In this document: positions 23,991 to 35,417 of the stretch, piece by piece | How positions within the stretch are numbered: the stretch's first letter is position 1 | Layout: every line of letters begins with the position of its first letter | NCBI GenBank assembly: GCA_001510575.1 | Contig: LNGK01000008.1 | Span: forward strand, 632,340-696,339 | Direction of reading: 5' to 3' | Source of the DNA: Knoxdaviesia capensis | Lineage: Eukaryota; Ascomycota; Sordariomycetes; Microascales; Gondwanamycetaceae | Length of the DNA: 64,000 nt | Program-made: the position numbers and the translations under genes | The notes under the pieces: generated by a model | Databases searched by the model: none | Seen by the model: the letters and a program-made list of their open reading frames with translations, nothing else | Told to the model about the DNA's origin: nothing

Positions 23991-25550
23991 TCAGGTAGAT
24001 CTACGCCGGAGGGCCGGCCGCGGCGGAGAGAGAGAGAGAGAGAGACACCCACGCACCCACGGTGGCTCGCCACCATCTTCCGGCTGCTGCCGCGGCAGCG
24101 TGTTTCTCGTGGCCCGGTCTGGCGAGCTGTGCCCGGGGAGCTGGCCCCACAGATAGAGCGAGAGAGAGAGAGGGGCCCGGGTGGGGACGGATGAGTGGAG
24201 ACTCCGGGGGGAGGGCCGTAGCTCTAGCGCTCTCTGCTGCATGCCCCTGCCGAGTCTGCCGCAGGAGTAGTACCGGTGAGAAGGGCACTGCGCCGGTGGT
24301 CTAAAGCGCGCTGGGAGGCCAGCGACTCCCTCCGGACCGCCGAGAGGTGGCGTCCGGTACTGGTAAGCTGCGGCTTCACGTCGCAGAAACGTGGCAACAG
24401 CCTTGATTCCGCCGGCCGGGAAAACCTGGTTGATCCATGGCAGAAGTTGCGGGTAGTGTCTAGTAACCGGGTCGCTAATAGCAGACAACATCATCTCATC
24501 AGGCAGGGAGATACCGGAGATGCCAGTTTCAAGGGACAGAGCTTCAAATCGAGTGATGAAGTCTGCAAGAGTATCCCCTTTTCCCAGAAGCGTAAGCCAC
24601 GGACTTGGCACATGTATTTCGTAAGGACAGCAGTGGTGTCTCCAAACAGTGTGTCACAGGCTGACGTACGCATTGTAGGGGGAATCAGAGGCGGGGACGA
24701 CTTTTTAGGGAAGCTCCGTGCATGTCATGCGGGCGAAGCGTTCCGCCATTAGCACCGATGCCATGTCCGCCCACACACACCGAGATCGGACGACGGCAAC
24801 TGTTCGTATAGCGCCTCACCACCAACCGGCGGCCGGGCCAAACACCCCAAGAGTGAGATCGGGAAGTCATTATTGCTCGCATGCCCCCCCTCCGCCCGCG
24901 CGGGGTCCGCCTCGTTCTCTCTCCTGGCCGCCGGCGCCGCGAAAGTGTGCGGTTTCGGACAGACCCGCCCCGGCCGCCAGGCTAATGCCTCGGGACAAAT
25001 GGTTGCTGCGGGGGCAGGTTGTGAAGGCCCGTTCTTGAAATGCGTGCCTGAGACGGAGAGACGGACAGGTTCTAGAAGGACGAGTGCGAGTGCGCGAGCG
25101 GGGGGGGGGCCACGGGATGGGGGACGGTGCCATGCACTCCCACTCCAGCAAACAAGTTCACATGGCTTGAAGTAACCCGCTGCAACTGGCTGACAGCTAT
25201 GTTAACGCCCGGAGCAGGGACTTGACGGGCGACCGACGTCCAAAGGTGCTCAGCCTTGTCAGTATCGGTAGGGGAGCCCGCGATATCAAGCTCGGGGGCG
25301 CGTACAACCGATCGAGTGGCCCCTCCCCCGGGAGATGCCGGAGTACGGGGCCGCCGTCCCAAAAAGATGCCGCCGCCCCCGGGCCCCGCACGATACACCG
25401 AGCCGCGGACTCCCCACGACGGCCTGGACGCACAAGCCGCGGACGCCTTCTAACGCAGCCCGCAACCGGGACACCCGCCACACACATCCCCGCGGGTTGC
25501 TTCAAGTGCACCGTTGCCCGCCGCGACCCATGCCGCCGTGCACTGTAGAA
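23991..25550 (-). pseudogene. Decayed retrotransposon gag-like relic
   Basis: On the minus strand a stretch at 24,611-24,350 reads as a gag-type capsid segment: a helical region including DTLADFITRFEALSLETG, followed by ISLPDEMMLSAIS and a Leu/Phe-rich tail. An upstream piece near 25,280-25,100 reads like a gag N-terminal part (LWTSVARQVPAPGVNIA). The pieces are in different frames and separated by stops, so at least two frameshifts are needed. A possible damaged zinc knuckle (YYSCGRLG) follows near 24,270. No reverse transcriptase, integrase or LTR pair was seen. Assignment rests on pattern memory and could be wrong; another repeat-derived family is possible. Confidence 0.35.
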
Positions 25551-26666
25551 CAGCAGTAGCCTGGCTCCCCTGGGGGAGGGGATACGCGGCGCCCCGAACC
25601 GCGGAGCAGAATGGAAGGAGTGTTGGTGTTTCTCTATAGATGGTGAGTGAGTGAGGTATTGGAGGTGGACGCCGAAATGGATCTGGGGGGACGGGAGGTC
25701 TTATATATACTCTGGGGTTTGACTGGTCGGGGCTGTGGCTGGGTGATTCATCGTTCTCCTTCTCGTGATTCACGATTGGATCAGTGAGAACAGCAGATGC
25801 CGGCCCGCAAACGCGATGTCCGGTGATTGCCTTTGGCAAACAGTGATTCATGCAAGCACCCACAAGCATCCATCCACCCATACAGATATTCACGCAAGCA
25901 GGAAGCACAGATTGAGTGAAGACCACGAAAGAGACTCCAAGATTCACGAAGAAAAAAAAAGTGTGTATTTTATATCCCACGAAAGATCTTATAAACTAGA
26001 TCCTTCAAAAAAACAAACGAAAAAAAAAACCTGCTAAGGGATCTCCTGTTGAATTGGAGAAATTCTATTTCCCTTTTTGGATATATATAGCCTTGCACCA
26101 AAACATAGACTTTTTCATCCACCCAAAGGTTTTTTTACTTGCCCGTAATGCAACATCATCATTCAAGGTTGCTGTTGAAAGTAATTTTGACCTGAAAAAA
26201 AGACCACATGATAGAAAATCCCGTAAAGATAACCGTTAAAATGAAACCAAAAAAAGAAACGTGAGGGGGGGTAGAAAACATAAGGAATTCGTTGAAGAAA
26301 GTTTTGAATTATCGACACAAAGCCTTCATATGGGCAAAGCCGAGATTGAGAGGGAGAGAGAAGAAGAAAGGGTTGGGGTAGTCCCGGACTATGGATTTTT
26401 GTTGAGATGGCAATCCGTAGGCACCGTCCTCGGGAGGACCCCCATTCAAGTACCACTGAAAAGAAGGGAAGAAGAACATGAAGAGAAGCGAAGGAAAAAA
26501 AAAGAATATCAAGTGGTACAGATCATGGGGACTCAATCAATGAGTCCACCACCACGCTTCATGGAACGGAGAAGCGCTGATGTCGACTAGAGAGGAGGGG
26601 AAAGACGGAAGAAAGCAAGAAAGACGACATCATATCAGGGAATAGAGAGGTTTGAGGAGAGACGCT

Positions 26667-28016
26667 TTAGTAGCGGTAGATCTCGGCCTTGTAAGGACCA
26701 GCGGGGGGGATGCCGAGGTACTCAGCCTGCACGGGGGTCAGGGTGGTCAGCTCGACGTTGACGTGGTCGAGGTGGAGCTTGGCAACCTCCTCATCGAGGA
26801 TCTTGGGGAGCACGTAGACGCCGACCTCGAGCTTGCCGGTGCGGCTGAACTCGACGTACTTCTCCTGGAAGGCCTTGTCGTTGGCCTTGAACAGCATGAT
26901 CTGGGCAAGCACCTGGTTGGTGAAGGAGCACGACATCACGAACGAGGAGTGGCCAGTGGCACAGCCCAGGTTGACAAGACGGCCCTCCGCAAGGAGGATG
27001 ATGTGGCGGCCGCTGCTCATCCGGAAGCGGTCGACCTGGGGCTTGATGTTCTGCACGCTGGCAGCGTTGGCCTTGAGCCAGGCAACGTCGATCTCAACGT
27101 CGAAGTGGCCAATGTTGCACACAATGGCGTCGTTGGGCATGGCCTCGAAGTGGCGGCCAACGAGAATGTCCCGGCATCCGGTGGTGGTGACGAAGATCTG
27201 GCCGACGGCGGCAGCCTTGTCCATGGTGGTGACCTGGAAGCCGGCCATGGCAGCCTGGAGGGCGTTGATGGGGTCGATCTCGGTAACGAGGACGCGGGCA
27301 CCCATGCCGGCCAGGGCCATGGCGCAGCCCTTGCCGACGTCTCCGAAGCCGGCGACAACGGCGATCTTGCCGGCAATCATGACGTCGGTGGCACGCTTGA
27401 TACCGTCCACCAGCGACTCGCGGCAACCGTACAGGTTGTCGAACTTGGACTTGGTGACCGAGTCGTTGACGTTGATGGAGGGAACGAGCAGCTCGCCGTT
27501 CTTCAGCATGCGGTACAGGTGGTGCACGCCGGTGGTGGTCTCCTCCGACACACCGTAGCAGTCCTTCAGCATCTCGGGGTACTTCTCGTGGACAAGGTGG
27601 GTCAGGTCACCGCCGTCGTCGAGGATGAGGTTGAGCTTGGCGCCGTCCTTGAAGGCAACCAGCTGCTGCTCCAGGCACCAGTTGTACTCCTCCTCGGTCT
27701 CGCCCTTCCAGGCGAACACGGGCACGCCGACAGCGGCAATGGCAGCGGCGGCGTGGTCCTGGGTGCTGAAGATGTTGCACGAGGTCCAGGTGACCTCGGC
27801 GCCGAGAGCCACCAGGGTCTCGATCAGCACGGCGGTCTGGATGGTCATGTGCAGGCAGCCGGCAATGCGGGCACCCTTGAGCGGCTGGTCGTTGGCGTAC
27901 TTGACACGGGTAGCCATCAGACCGGGCATCTCGTTCTCGGCGAGCTCGATCTCCTTGCGGCCGAAGGCGGCGAGGGAAAGGTCAGCGACCTTGAACTTGT
28001 TGGCAGGGGCGGCCAT
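26667..28016 (-). CDS. SAH1: Adenosylhomocysteinase (S-adenosyl-L-homocysteine hydrolase)
   Basis: Cytosolic NAD-dependent enzyme that splits S-adenosylhomocysteine into adenosine and homocysteine, removing the product inhibitor of all SAM-dependent methyltransferases. The gene is a single exon of 449 residues, the normal fungal length. Visible hallmarks: substrate-site region MTIQTAVLIETL, central TWTSCNIFSTQDHAAAAI, the NAD-binding loop VAGFGDVGKGCA and the C-terminal KAEIYRY end that reaches into the neighbouring subunit. The start MAAPANKFKVADLSL was chosen because it matches the family N-terminus. The frame stays open about 520 nt further upstream, but that part is a pyrimidine-rich leader with low complexity. 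Lack of introns, very high GC at third positions and a long CT-rich leader suit a highly expressed gene. Functionally linked to the methionine-salvage gene at 55.9 kb, but not clustered with it. Confidence 0.97.
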   Translation of the reverse strand: MAAPANKFKVADLSLAAFGRKEIELAENEMPGLMATRVKYANDQPLKGARIAGCLHMTIQTAVLIETLVALGAEVTWTSCNIFSTQDHAAAAIAAVGVPVFAWKGETEEEYNWCLEQQLVAFKDGAKLNLILDDGGDLTHLVHEKYPEMLKDCYGVSEETTTGVHHLYRMLKNGELLVPSINVNDSVTKSKFDNLYGCRESLVDGIKRATDVMIAGKIAVVAGFGDVGKGCAMALAGMGARVLVTEIDPINALQAAMAGFQVTTMDKAAAVGQIFVTTTGCRDILVGRHFEAMPNDAIVCNIGHFDVEIDVAWLKANAASVQNIKPQVDRFRMSSGRHIILLAEGRLVNLGCATGHSSFVMSCSFTNQVLAQIMLFKANDKAFQEKYVEFSRTGKLEVGVYVLPKILDEEVAKLHLDHVNVELTTLTPVQAEYLGIPPAGPYKAEIYRY

Positions 28017-30608
28017 TTTGGAAGGTGGGGGATTTTTCGAGGGAGGAAAAAAAAAGGATACGAGGTTATGAAAAAGGAGGGAGGAAAAGAAAGAATCACG
28101 AGATGTGAGGAGGAGAAGTGTTTGTTTGGGGTGGGATGAAAGGACGGGGGGAGGGGAGGAGAGATATAAAGAAGGAGAAGAAAAAAAGGAAGAAAGAAGA
28201 GGAAAAAAAAAAGAGGAAGACGAAGAACAGGTTAAGAGGAGGGGAAGGAAAGAGCAGGAGAAAAAAACACAGAAACGGAATCCAATTAATTTTGGATACA
28301 GCTTTCGGAGGACAAAACAAATGGCGGTAGAGGAAAGAGCTGGCCAGGAAAAAAATGAGAAGGTGGGGTGAAAAAAAACAGGGAAAGAGCCAGGCACACG
28401 AAGAAGAGAGAAAAAGTTTGTTAGGCCGGGATGGGGAATTCCAGCCTCAGAAGTAGCTTTGCTATGGCAGCCGCGGGGTAAAAGTACCTGCGACGATGTG
28501 ATCTTGGTCCCACTCCCACAATCTTGTCCGTCCATTCATTGACTTCGGCTTCGTCCATGTGGCTGCGTCCGACCACTGATTTGGGCCGAGTCTACACGTA
28601 CTATACACAGACAGACTTTGGCTTCAGGGAATTGAAAGTCACGGCCCCAGAGACGAGGAAAGTGAGAGGGAAAACATAGTATCAGGGCGTGGGGATTGTC
28701 TGTCTGTACAGTACTGGTTGGTATACAGATGTCTTGCTCGCTTCCCCTCTGCTTCCGTCGGAGCGGTGAGCGGCGAAATAAGGGGAGGTTTTTCTGTATA
28801 CTGCATATCTATGGATGGACCTCGCGGGGTTATGCAGCTGTTGTCGCTGTAGCCACAGTCCGGTGAAGTCCACCACCACGGCCCAGCCTTTTTCTTTTTC
28901 CCATGTGCTTGCTCAGCTCTCGCCCGTGCTTTCACTACCTCTTCCTCGTATGTGTACATGCAGTACTGGACCATGAATGAATAGGAGACCACATGCTAGA
29001 GCCAACAGCTCTCAACAACTCACTCCAGAAGCACAGAAACCGGCCTTATCAGCTGACCCAATGCCTTATTCACGATACCACGAGTCCCCTGGCCCTCAAT
29101 AACCCCTCCACGACGAAAATCTTCCCCCAACAACCAAGCATCCACACCCAAAACCGGGGCTCCAGGGATGTCAATGGAGGGGCAATTCTGTCTGGATTTA
29201 TTCCCTTCACCCTCTTCCGTCCCTTCTGTTTTCAATCAGTGGGCAGGGCGGCCATCCCGAACAAGAAAACGAAGTGTCACTTCTGCGTCTACAGTACAGT
29301 ACTGCACATACGCATGCCTGCCCGCTTCATAGCTGGCCACCTGTCGGCACCTTAATGGCCGGACAAAAAGCAGGGTTAGGTACACATCCGTGTTCCCGTA
29401 CCGGACATCTGTTGTCCAATGCTGTCTACGAGTTCAGGTCATGTCCATATTGGCCTGGCTGACCAACCACCCGCCGACCAGTTTTCTCTTTTCCCTTCAT
29501 CTCATCCCATCCCACTGTCCCGCCCAGGTCACTTTCCCACAGGGTACCCGCCTAGACCAAACCCTCTATTTCTGGATACCGCCCCTCGGGGGGCTTTTTT
29601 CCTTCTTTTTTCTTCCTTTTTGGTATTACTCGGCAGATGGTCGGTCCACTGGCGAAAAGCAAGAAAATTCTTCTGTTTTTTCTCCTTTGCCAATGTCTTA
29701 CACCTAGAGCCGATGGTGGACGGGAAGGGATGCCCTATGCCCCAGTCAGGCAAAACCACCGATCTCCGTCCCACGCTTGATCTTTCCCGCCTATCTACGG
29801 TCTACAGCGGCTCGCGGCTTGGGTTTGCTTGCTCTCTGTGGCAACAACCCGCTATTCACCTTTAGACATCCATCTACGATATAATTCACGGGGAAAGAGT
29901 AAAGAATGTTGAGTAATTTCTGGCAGCTGTATTATATTCATACCAGCAATGAGGGAAAAAAACTAGATAGAACGAACGCACTCCGTAAAACGCCAGTCCC
30001 AGATGCAACAGCATGAACGGAAGAAAGCCCAGAATAAAAACAAGGGTTCCGTCGTCCATCCAAGACTCCGCGAGAAAAGGAAGGAAAAAAAAGACGAAAA
30101 AAAGGGGAAATCATTACACTTCTTGCCACCCGCTGTCTCTCTCTCTTTCGTTGTCATGTCCCGTTGGGTCCTTCCCTTCTAGAATCCCCTTCTAGAATTT
30201 CCTTGTCGCTGTCCTCCGTCCCATAGAAACAAAAACACCGAAAGATAATGCCCCAAGTCGGGCCCTAGAAAGAACACCCCGCCATTTTGTTTTTATCATG
30301 GGAGATTACAAGAGAGTGGAAAAAGAAGCGAGGGATGTTAATCGAGACCGGGGGGAACAGGCATGTCATTTGGCTCGTATTCGGGTCCAGCCCCGGCGTC
30401 CATGCTCGCTGTCCCAGAGACATGTTGCTCTGGGGTATCACAAGAAGTGCAACCCCGGACTCCGAAATCATCGACCAGGAGACCCCCAGAGGCGGAAAGT
30501 GTGTGAGTGTGTGAGTGTGTGAGTAAGTGTGTGAGTAAGTGTGTGTGTGTGTAGCATGTGTGGTGGTTTTTAGGAAAAGAGGAGGGAGACAAGCCGGGGG
30601 AAACAAGC
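28017..30608. other. Intergenic region
   Basis: 28,017-28,330 is purine-rich on the plus strand, that is, a pyrimidine-rich promoter and leader for the minus-strand SAH hydrolase gene. The rest (28,400-30,608) has no supported gene. It contains GTAC palindromes at 28705-28717 and 29290-29304 and a GTGTGAGT microsatellite at about 30,499-30,552 just beyond the eIF3h stop codon. Confidence 0.5.
30499..30552. repeat. GTGTGTGAGT-type microsatellite
   Basis: Imperfect GT/GAGT tandem array about 57 bp downstream of the eIF3h stop codon, probably inside or near its 3' untranslated region. Confidence 0.8.
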
Positions 30609-31869
30609 TCACGCAGCACTCTTGGGCAGCAGGTTATCCCGCACAGCAAACATCTTCGCGCTGATGTTGGCGGCGAACACATCGACCTGCTTGGAGTACT
30701 GCTCGACCTGCTTGGCGTTGAGCATGCCCTCGAGCCGGCTGGGCTCCTGCGGCAGCTTGAACAGCTCCTTCCAATCGTCCTCCGACAGCGGCTGCTGCTT
30801 GGCCGCCACGCGCGCCGCGTTCTCCGACTTGCGCTTCGCCTGCCACGTCGAGATCTTGGTCTGCTCGCGCGCCAGCTGGCGCTGGTAGAACTGGAAGTTG
30901 TTCAGGTCGGTGTGGTGCGCCTCGATGCTCTCCAGCAGCAGGTCGCACGTCTTCTCCAGGAACGGGTCGATCGACACGTCCAGGTTGTCGATCGACGGGT
31001 ACAGCGGCATCACGATGCGGCTCTCCTCAATGTCGGCCAGCGACTGCGGCGCCTCCGGCTCGTCATCCACGCCCGTCGGCGGCGTCGGCACCTGGTGCAG
31101 GAACGACGTCAGGAGGTGCGAGTTGTGCACCACCACGGGGAGCTCGACGAGGATGTCCTTGAACGAGAGCTTGGACTTTTGGATGCTGTTTGGGAGAGAG
31201 AGAGAGAAAACAAATGATGTCAGTGTGTAAGTTCGATATCAAACAAAAGGACGGGGAGGGAAGAACGCATACTTCTCGGTAGTGAACTTGCCCTCCTTGA
31301 AGGCAACGGTGAAGGTCGGCGACAGCTTGAAGGCGCGCAGGCTGAGGGCGCCCTGCGAGCTCTTGCTCACGTCATGCACCAGAACGACGGCGTTCTCGTT
31401 CTCCTTCTGGTAGTGGTACATGTTCTCGACGAAGGCCAGGCTCAGGAAGCTGCCCATGGTGGCGCCGGTGTACCAGCCGACGTTGTTCGCGTCGATGTTG
31501 ACGTCGGTCAGGTGGCGGATCATCTCGGCCTGGTAGGCGATGATGGACTTTTGGCGCGGCGCCGCCATGGCCAGCGCCGAGGCGTCGCTGTTGTGCGAGT
31601 CGGAGTTCGAGCTCTCCAGCGTGGGGAACGGAAAGGCGTTGGTGACTTCGAGCTGGGTCGTGGTGTCGAGGCCGACGAGCGAACCGGTCACGGCGGTCGG
31701 GAAGGCGGACGAGCAGTGCTTCGCGATCTTCATGACAACCTATTCATCCCACAGACAAAACTGGGAGGTTAGTTAAGCCGGGACCTTGGGTCCTGGGAGG
31801 TGGCTGGAGACATCGACATACCAGGGCTTCAACCTGCACCGTCCGGGCGGACGACTTCGAGTCAACCAT
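30609..31869 (-). CDS. EIF3H: Eukaryotic translation initiation factor 3 subunit h (MPN domain)
   Basis: Component of the eIF3 complex that organises the 43S pre-initiation complex in the cytosol. Exons (minus strand) are 31869-31822, 31739-31273 and 31185-30609, giving 363 residues, the usual length for fungal eIF3h. The N-terminal VQVEALVVMKIAKHC opens the MPN domain, which continues through NNVGWYTGATMGSFLS to about residue 150. The zinc-binding JAMM residues are not complete, as expected for a structural, non-catalytic MPN subunit. The C-terminal half is helical, rich in E, K and Q, and ends DNLLPKSAA. Introns begin GTATG and end TAG/CAG, and the phases join cleanly. eIF3h is kept in filamentous fungi but absent from Saccharomyces cerevisiae. 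Confidence 0.95.
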
Positions 31870-34488
31870 GATGGCGACTTTGTGAGTGATTAGGGACGGA
31901 GGGGAGGGAGATCGTCAAAGGAGGGGTATTCTTTCGGTACGGACGGAGTTCACGGCGTCGACGAAATATCGGGACGTCGAAAATATCGGGAAGAAAAGAA
32001 GAAGTGAGGTTGCGTGAGGGAGTCGAGAGGCGAAGAATTCGAAAAAATGACGGTAGGTCTGGGAGAGTGTTCGGAATGCAGAGATCGTGAAGCGGGGCCA
32101 AGCAGGAAAATTCGACACAAGGAAAGCCGTGATGATTTTTTTTTGTTGTGCAGTCTGATTCACTCCCCTGGCTGGCGCTTTCCTCCCACCAGCAATTTTT
32201 TGTATGAGATTTTCGATTTTGTGTGTGTGGGCGGTGAGTCCAAGGTTTTGCGTTTGGAGGGGCGGCAGAAACAACAAACGTCTGTGTGCACAGTTTTGGC
32301 CCTATTCCTCAGGGCATAAGCATGTACAGTGTGGCTATCTGTCTCGCACGGTCGAATTCACACTATGCCATTTTCCAGCATTTACCCTTTGCCTCGTCTT
32401 GCTGGACGTTTTTCTGGCCCAACAATCTCGTAACATTTTGCCCGCGTTCGCCATTTTTGGTGGCATTTCCCAAATCCTCTCATTCTACGCTCTTCCATGT
32501 TGATGATATGCTCATCCCATATTTTTTTTTCTCCCTTGCTCTCCCATCCCCATCCCACTCGAAACCCCCACGCCCTTTGTCACAACTGACCAGTTTAAAT
32601 TCAACGACATCTTGTTGGCAGGGCTGAGGCCTTGTCTGGAATTGGCTCTGTTTGGCTGGTGAATTAATTTTCTCGACATCTTCTTTTTATTCTCTGCGGC
32701 TTGAATTCTCCGGGCTTTGACGTGTGTGTCGTGCCCAGTGAAGCTATTCGCATGTGTTTGCGCCTGTGGTTTTCTTGCCAGTGACAGCTTCGAGTGACAG
32801 CCACTGATTGGGTCGAACTCAAAAAGGGCTTCGCCTTATCTTTCGTCTTTCTTCCATTCTCGTTTCATTCTTATAAACACGCCCCCCTTCCCCTCTTCCA
32901 AGTATCTCTTCTAATACTCCACCCAGCAAGCTCTGGAAGTACCATTAAACACACTGTCCAAACTGAACTGTATGTACATTACATGCGGACTTACCTATCT
33001 CGCCTCACACTCGCTCCTCTCACATTCTCGCGTCCACCCTGGCTTTGCCCTTTCGCATCATGGCCCCGCTCTCGGCCTCTCCCTCGCCCTATTCCTATCA
33101 CGCCTTTGCATTATCATTATTGTCACTTGGTCCCCGCCGTTCAGCCACTGGGCCGGCAACCTCCTGAAAGGGCAAAAGAGCCCGCACGTGCGTCCCTCAA
33201 GACACCGTGGAATACTACGTATGACACTCGGCAGCTGACGGAGAACGCGAGATATATCACACACCCTGTGAGCAAATTCGACCGTGTCCAACCAACAAAC
33301 AACGCGAGATAGTGGAGGAGGACAACTACCCAGAACACACCGGAAGAGAACCAAGAGGGGGAAGAAGATTGTGCCATTGTGTGAATCTGAAGCGATGTCA
33401 CCCACACCTGAATATTTTTCTCTCTTCCTCCTTTCGTCGCTTCGGTTGTGCGTCTTGCTTCTTCTCAGAGCGCCTAGATCCTTGACGATGACTGGCTGGC
33501 TGGCTGGCTTGTGAAGTTGGAGACCGCCAGATTCATGTGAATCCTCCCCTCCGTTATATCTCGCCGATTATGCTTGCTCCTCTCCGCCCCTTCTCCCACG
33601 ATATCTTGCCGAGCCTTCCTAGTATAAAGTACAGCTGCCATCATTGACTTCATTCACTCTAGTACTATCTACAGACCAAAGTTGGCTGTCGTTAGAGAGT
33701 CGTCAACCCCCGATTCTCCTTTCCACGCAGACCAACAAGCAGACCGTCGATTTCCAACCAGAGAAATCCAGACACAAGGCTCGTCTGGGATGGACCAAAG
33801 CCGATACTCCCCGCTCTTCAAAAGCCCTTCAAAGCTGCTCCATTCATCCACACCCTCCCTTTCACCCGTCCAATGCCATCACAAGTCATTTTTCTGTTCC
33901 CTCCCTCTGCCTCTCTCGTATCTCTTGCATGGGCCATGAAAAAAAAAAACCCTCTCGGAGCTGTCGTGTTACGCTGGGTGTCCACTTCATGCGGCATCTG
34001 GGTATCGACGGCCATAGATGTGCCTCTCTTTCTAGACTCGGTTTTCCTCTTTTTCGTCCCTCGCTTTTCGTCGTATCTTTCTTTTCCCTGATAAGCCTGC
34101 ATATTTGGCCCTTTTTCTCTCCTCTCTTACGCTTGTGTGACTTGCATCTTGCGTATCTAGCTTGCCCACTCACACCCTCTTGAACTTTTACTGATTGCTC
34201 ATGCTCGTTTCGGGTGACAATATTTCATGGTGCATTTTCTAATATTGTTATTCCTCCGATCCACCTCCGGTGGTGTATCCTATTATCGCCGTTTATAATC
34301 CAAAACAGGACACCCAAATCAAATTCGGTGAGAGAAAATCCCAGATCCAGAAAGCTGCCCCGTCTGCACATACCCGATCTCGGCTCTCCCAGACTCTCCT
34401 TCCATCCACCCCCCTTCCCGCTCTTTCTTCATTGCTCGTCCTTTGTTTGTGCCATTAGCATTTGTGTTTCCTCGTTCCAAGCCCCGGC
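31870..34488. other. Intergenic region
   Basis: Between the eIF3h start and the 3' end of the next minus-strand gene. Mostly pyrimidine-rich on the plus strand, with a four-fold CTGG run near 33,490-33,510. No ORF has domain-like content. I see no gene. Confidence 0.5.
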
Positions 34489-35417
34489 TCAGCTCCATGG
34501 CGCAATATCCCAAGTTTGCGCGCCATGATGCACCGTCAACTTGTATCTCTCAATGCGCCAGAACGAGTACATTTCCCTCGCCACCGACGCTGCTGCGTAG
34601 TGCGCAGGCCCCGAGCTGGCTTTGCTGGCATCCGGCTTTGACCGCCACACACACGTAGCCAGGTTCCGGCCTTCGGAGTCAGGGTGGCCGTACCAATACC
34701 TGCAGAAGAAAGGAACTTTGAGTTAGTATGGAAACAGAAAAGAAAAAAGAGAGAGCTGCGGCGGTGTCCGAAAAATGAAACGTAGGGCCAAACAGGATGA
34801 TGAGGCCGGAAAAAGACATTTTCCAGGAGACTCTCCACTCCCCCGATTTGCCCTTTCTTAGTCCCTCATTTTCCGTTCACCCATCTGATACTAAATTCCC
34901 TTCCAAGATTAAAAAAAAAATAGGAAAGAGATTGCTCGCTTGAACAGAAAAGCTAAAGAGAAAAAAAAGAACACTTCTCTTAATGCCCAACAAACACTTA
35001 CTTGAGAAACCCTCCACTCGCCGTAGCCTCCGCATGCGCCGCCTCGTCCAGCACACCAAGGTCAGCGTACACCGTCGTCGGGGGAATCTGCGAGCGGAAC
35101 GCCACGATGTAGAACTCGGCCTGGCGGAACACGGGCTGGCCGGGCCGGCGGGCAAGGCGGGCCAGCTCGGCGCCGACGGCCGGCCAGTTGAACGAGTCGG
35201 CGTAGGCGGCCTGGGCGTAGTCGTCGCGGGTGCAGTCGAAGAGCTGCAGGGCCAGGGCGACCAGCGTGCACTCGTGGTCGAGGGTGTGCAGGTCCAGCAG
35301 GTGCGGCGCGGCGGTGTATGGCGAGTTGACGATGTGGCGGGTGGTGGATGTGGGTGTAGATGCCGGTGTGGTGGTGGTGGAGAGGACGGCGGACGAGGCC
35401 ACGGCGGCGGTGGCCAT
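34489..35417 (-). CDS. Conserved fungal protein, UPF0643-like
   Basis: Function unknown. Exons (minus strand) are 35417-35002 and 34699-34489, giving 208 residues; the intron is about 300 bp. Hallmarks of the conserved fungal family are HTLDHECTLVALALQLFDC in the first exon and, after splicing, KYWYGHPDSEGRNLATCVWRS followed by a Tyr/Trp-rich end (SFWRIERYKLTVHHG, then WDIAPWS). The splice junction rebuilds KYWYG exactly, supporting the model. There is no signal peptide or membrane segment. The first 30 residues are Ala/Thr/Ser-rich and variable. The family is known only as conserved in fungi; the name is from memory of the motif, so the label is less certain than the coding call. Confidence 0.82.

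Larger units (their letters stand above)
21814..26666. other. GC-rich gene-poor region
   Basis: No intact gene is visible over almost 5 kb. It holds a 146-bp-period tandem duplication (22453-22699), a broken retroelement-like gag fragment (about 23,990-25,550, minus), GA microsatellites near 22,302-22,323 and 24,029-24,045, and an A-rich stretch at 25,930-26,240 next to the SAH hydrolase 3' end. An ORF at 23,233-23,733 (+) has no recognisable domain. Confidence 0.5.

Noticed and set aside
24423..24445. Sequence resembling the start of 18S rRNA (ACCTGGTTGATCC)
   Set aside because: The match is about 13 bases only and does not continue; it lies inside the gag-like minus-strand frame.
26652..28139. 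Plus-strand ORF of 495 codons opposite the SAH hydrolase gene
   Set aside because: It is an antisense shadow caused by strong GC bias at third codon positions; its sequence is Val/Gly/Leu/His-rich without domains and the opposite strand is a perfect SAH hydrolase.
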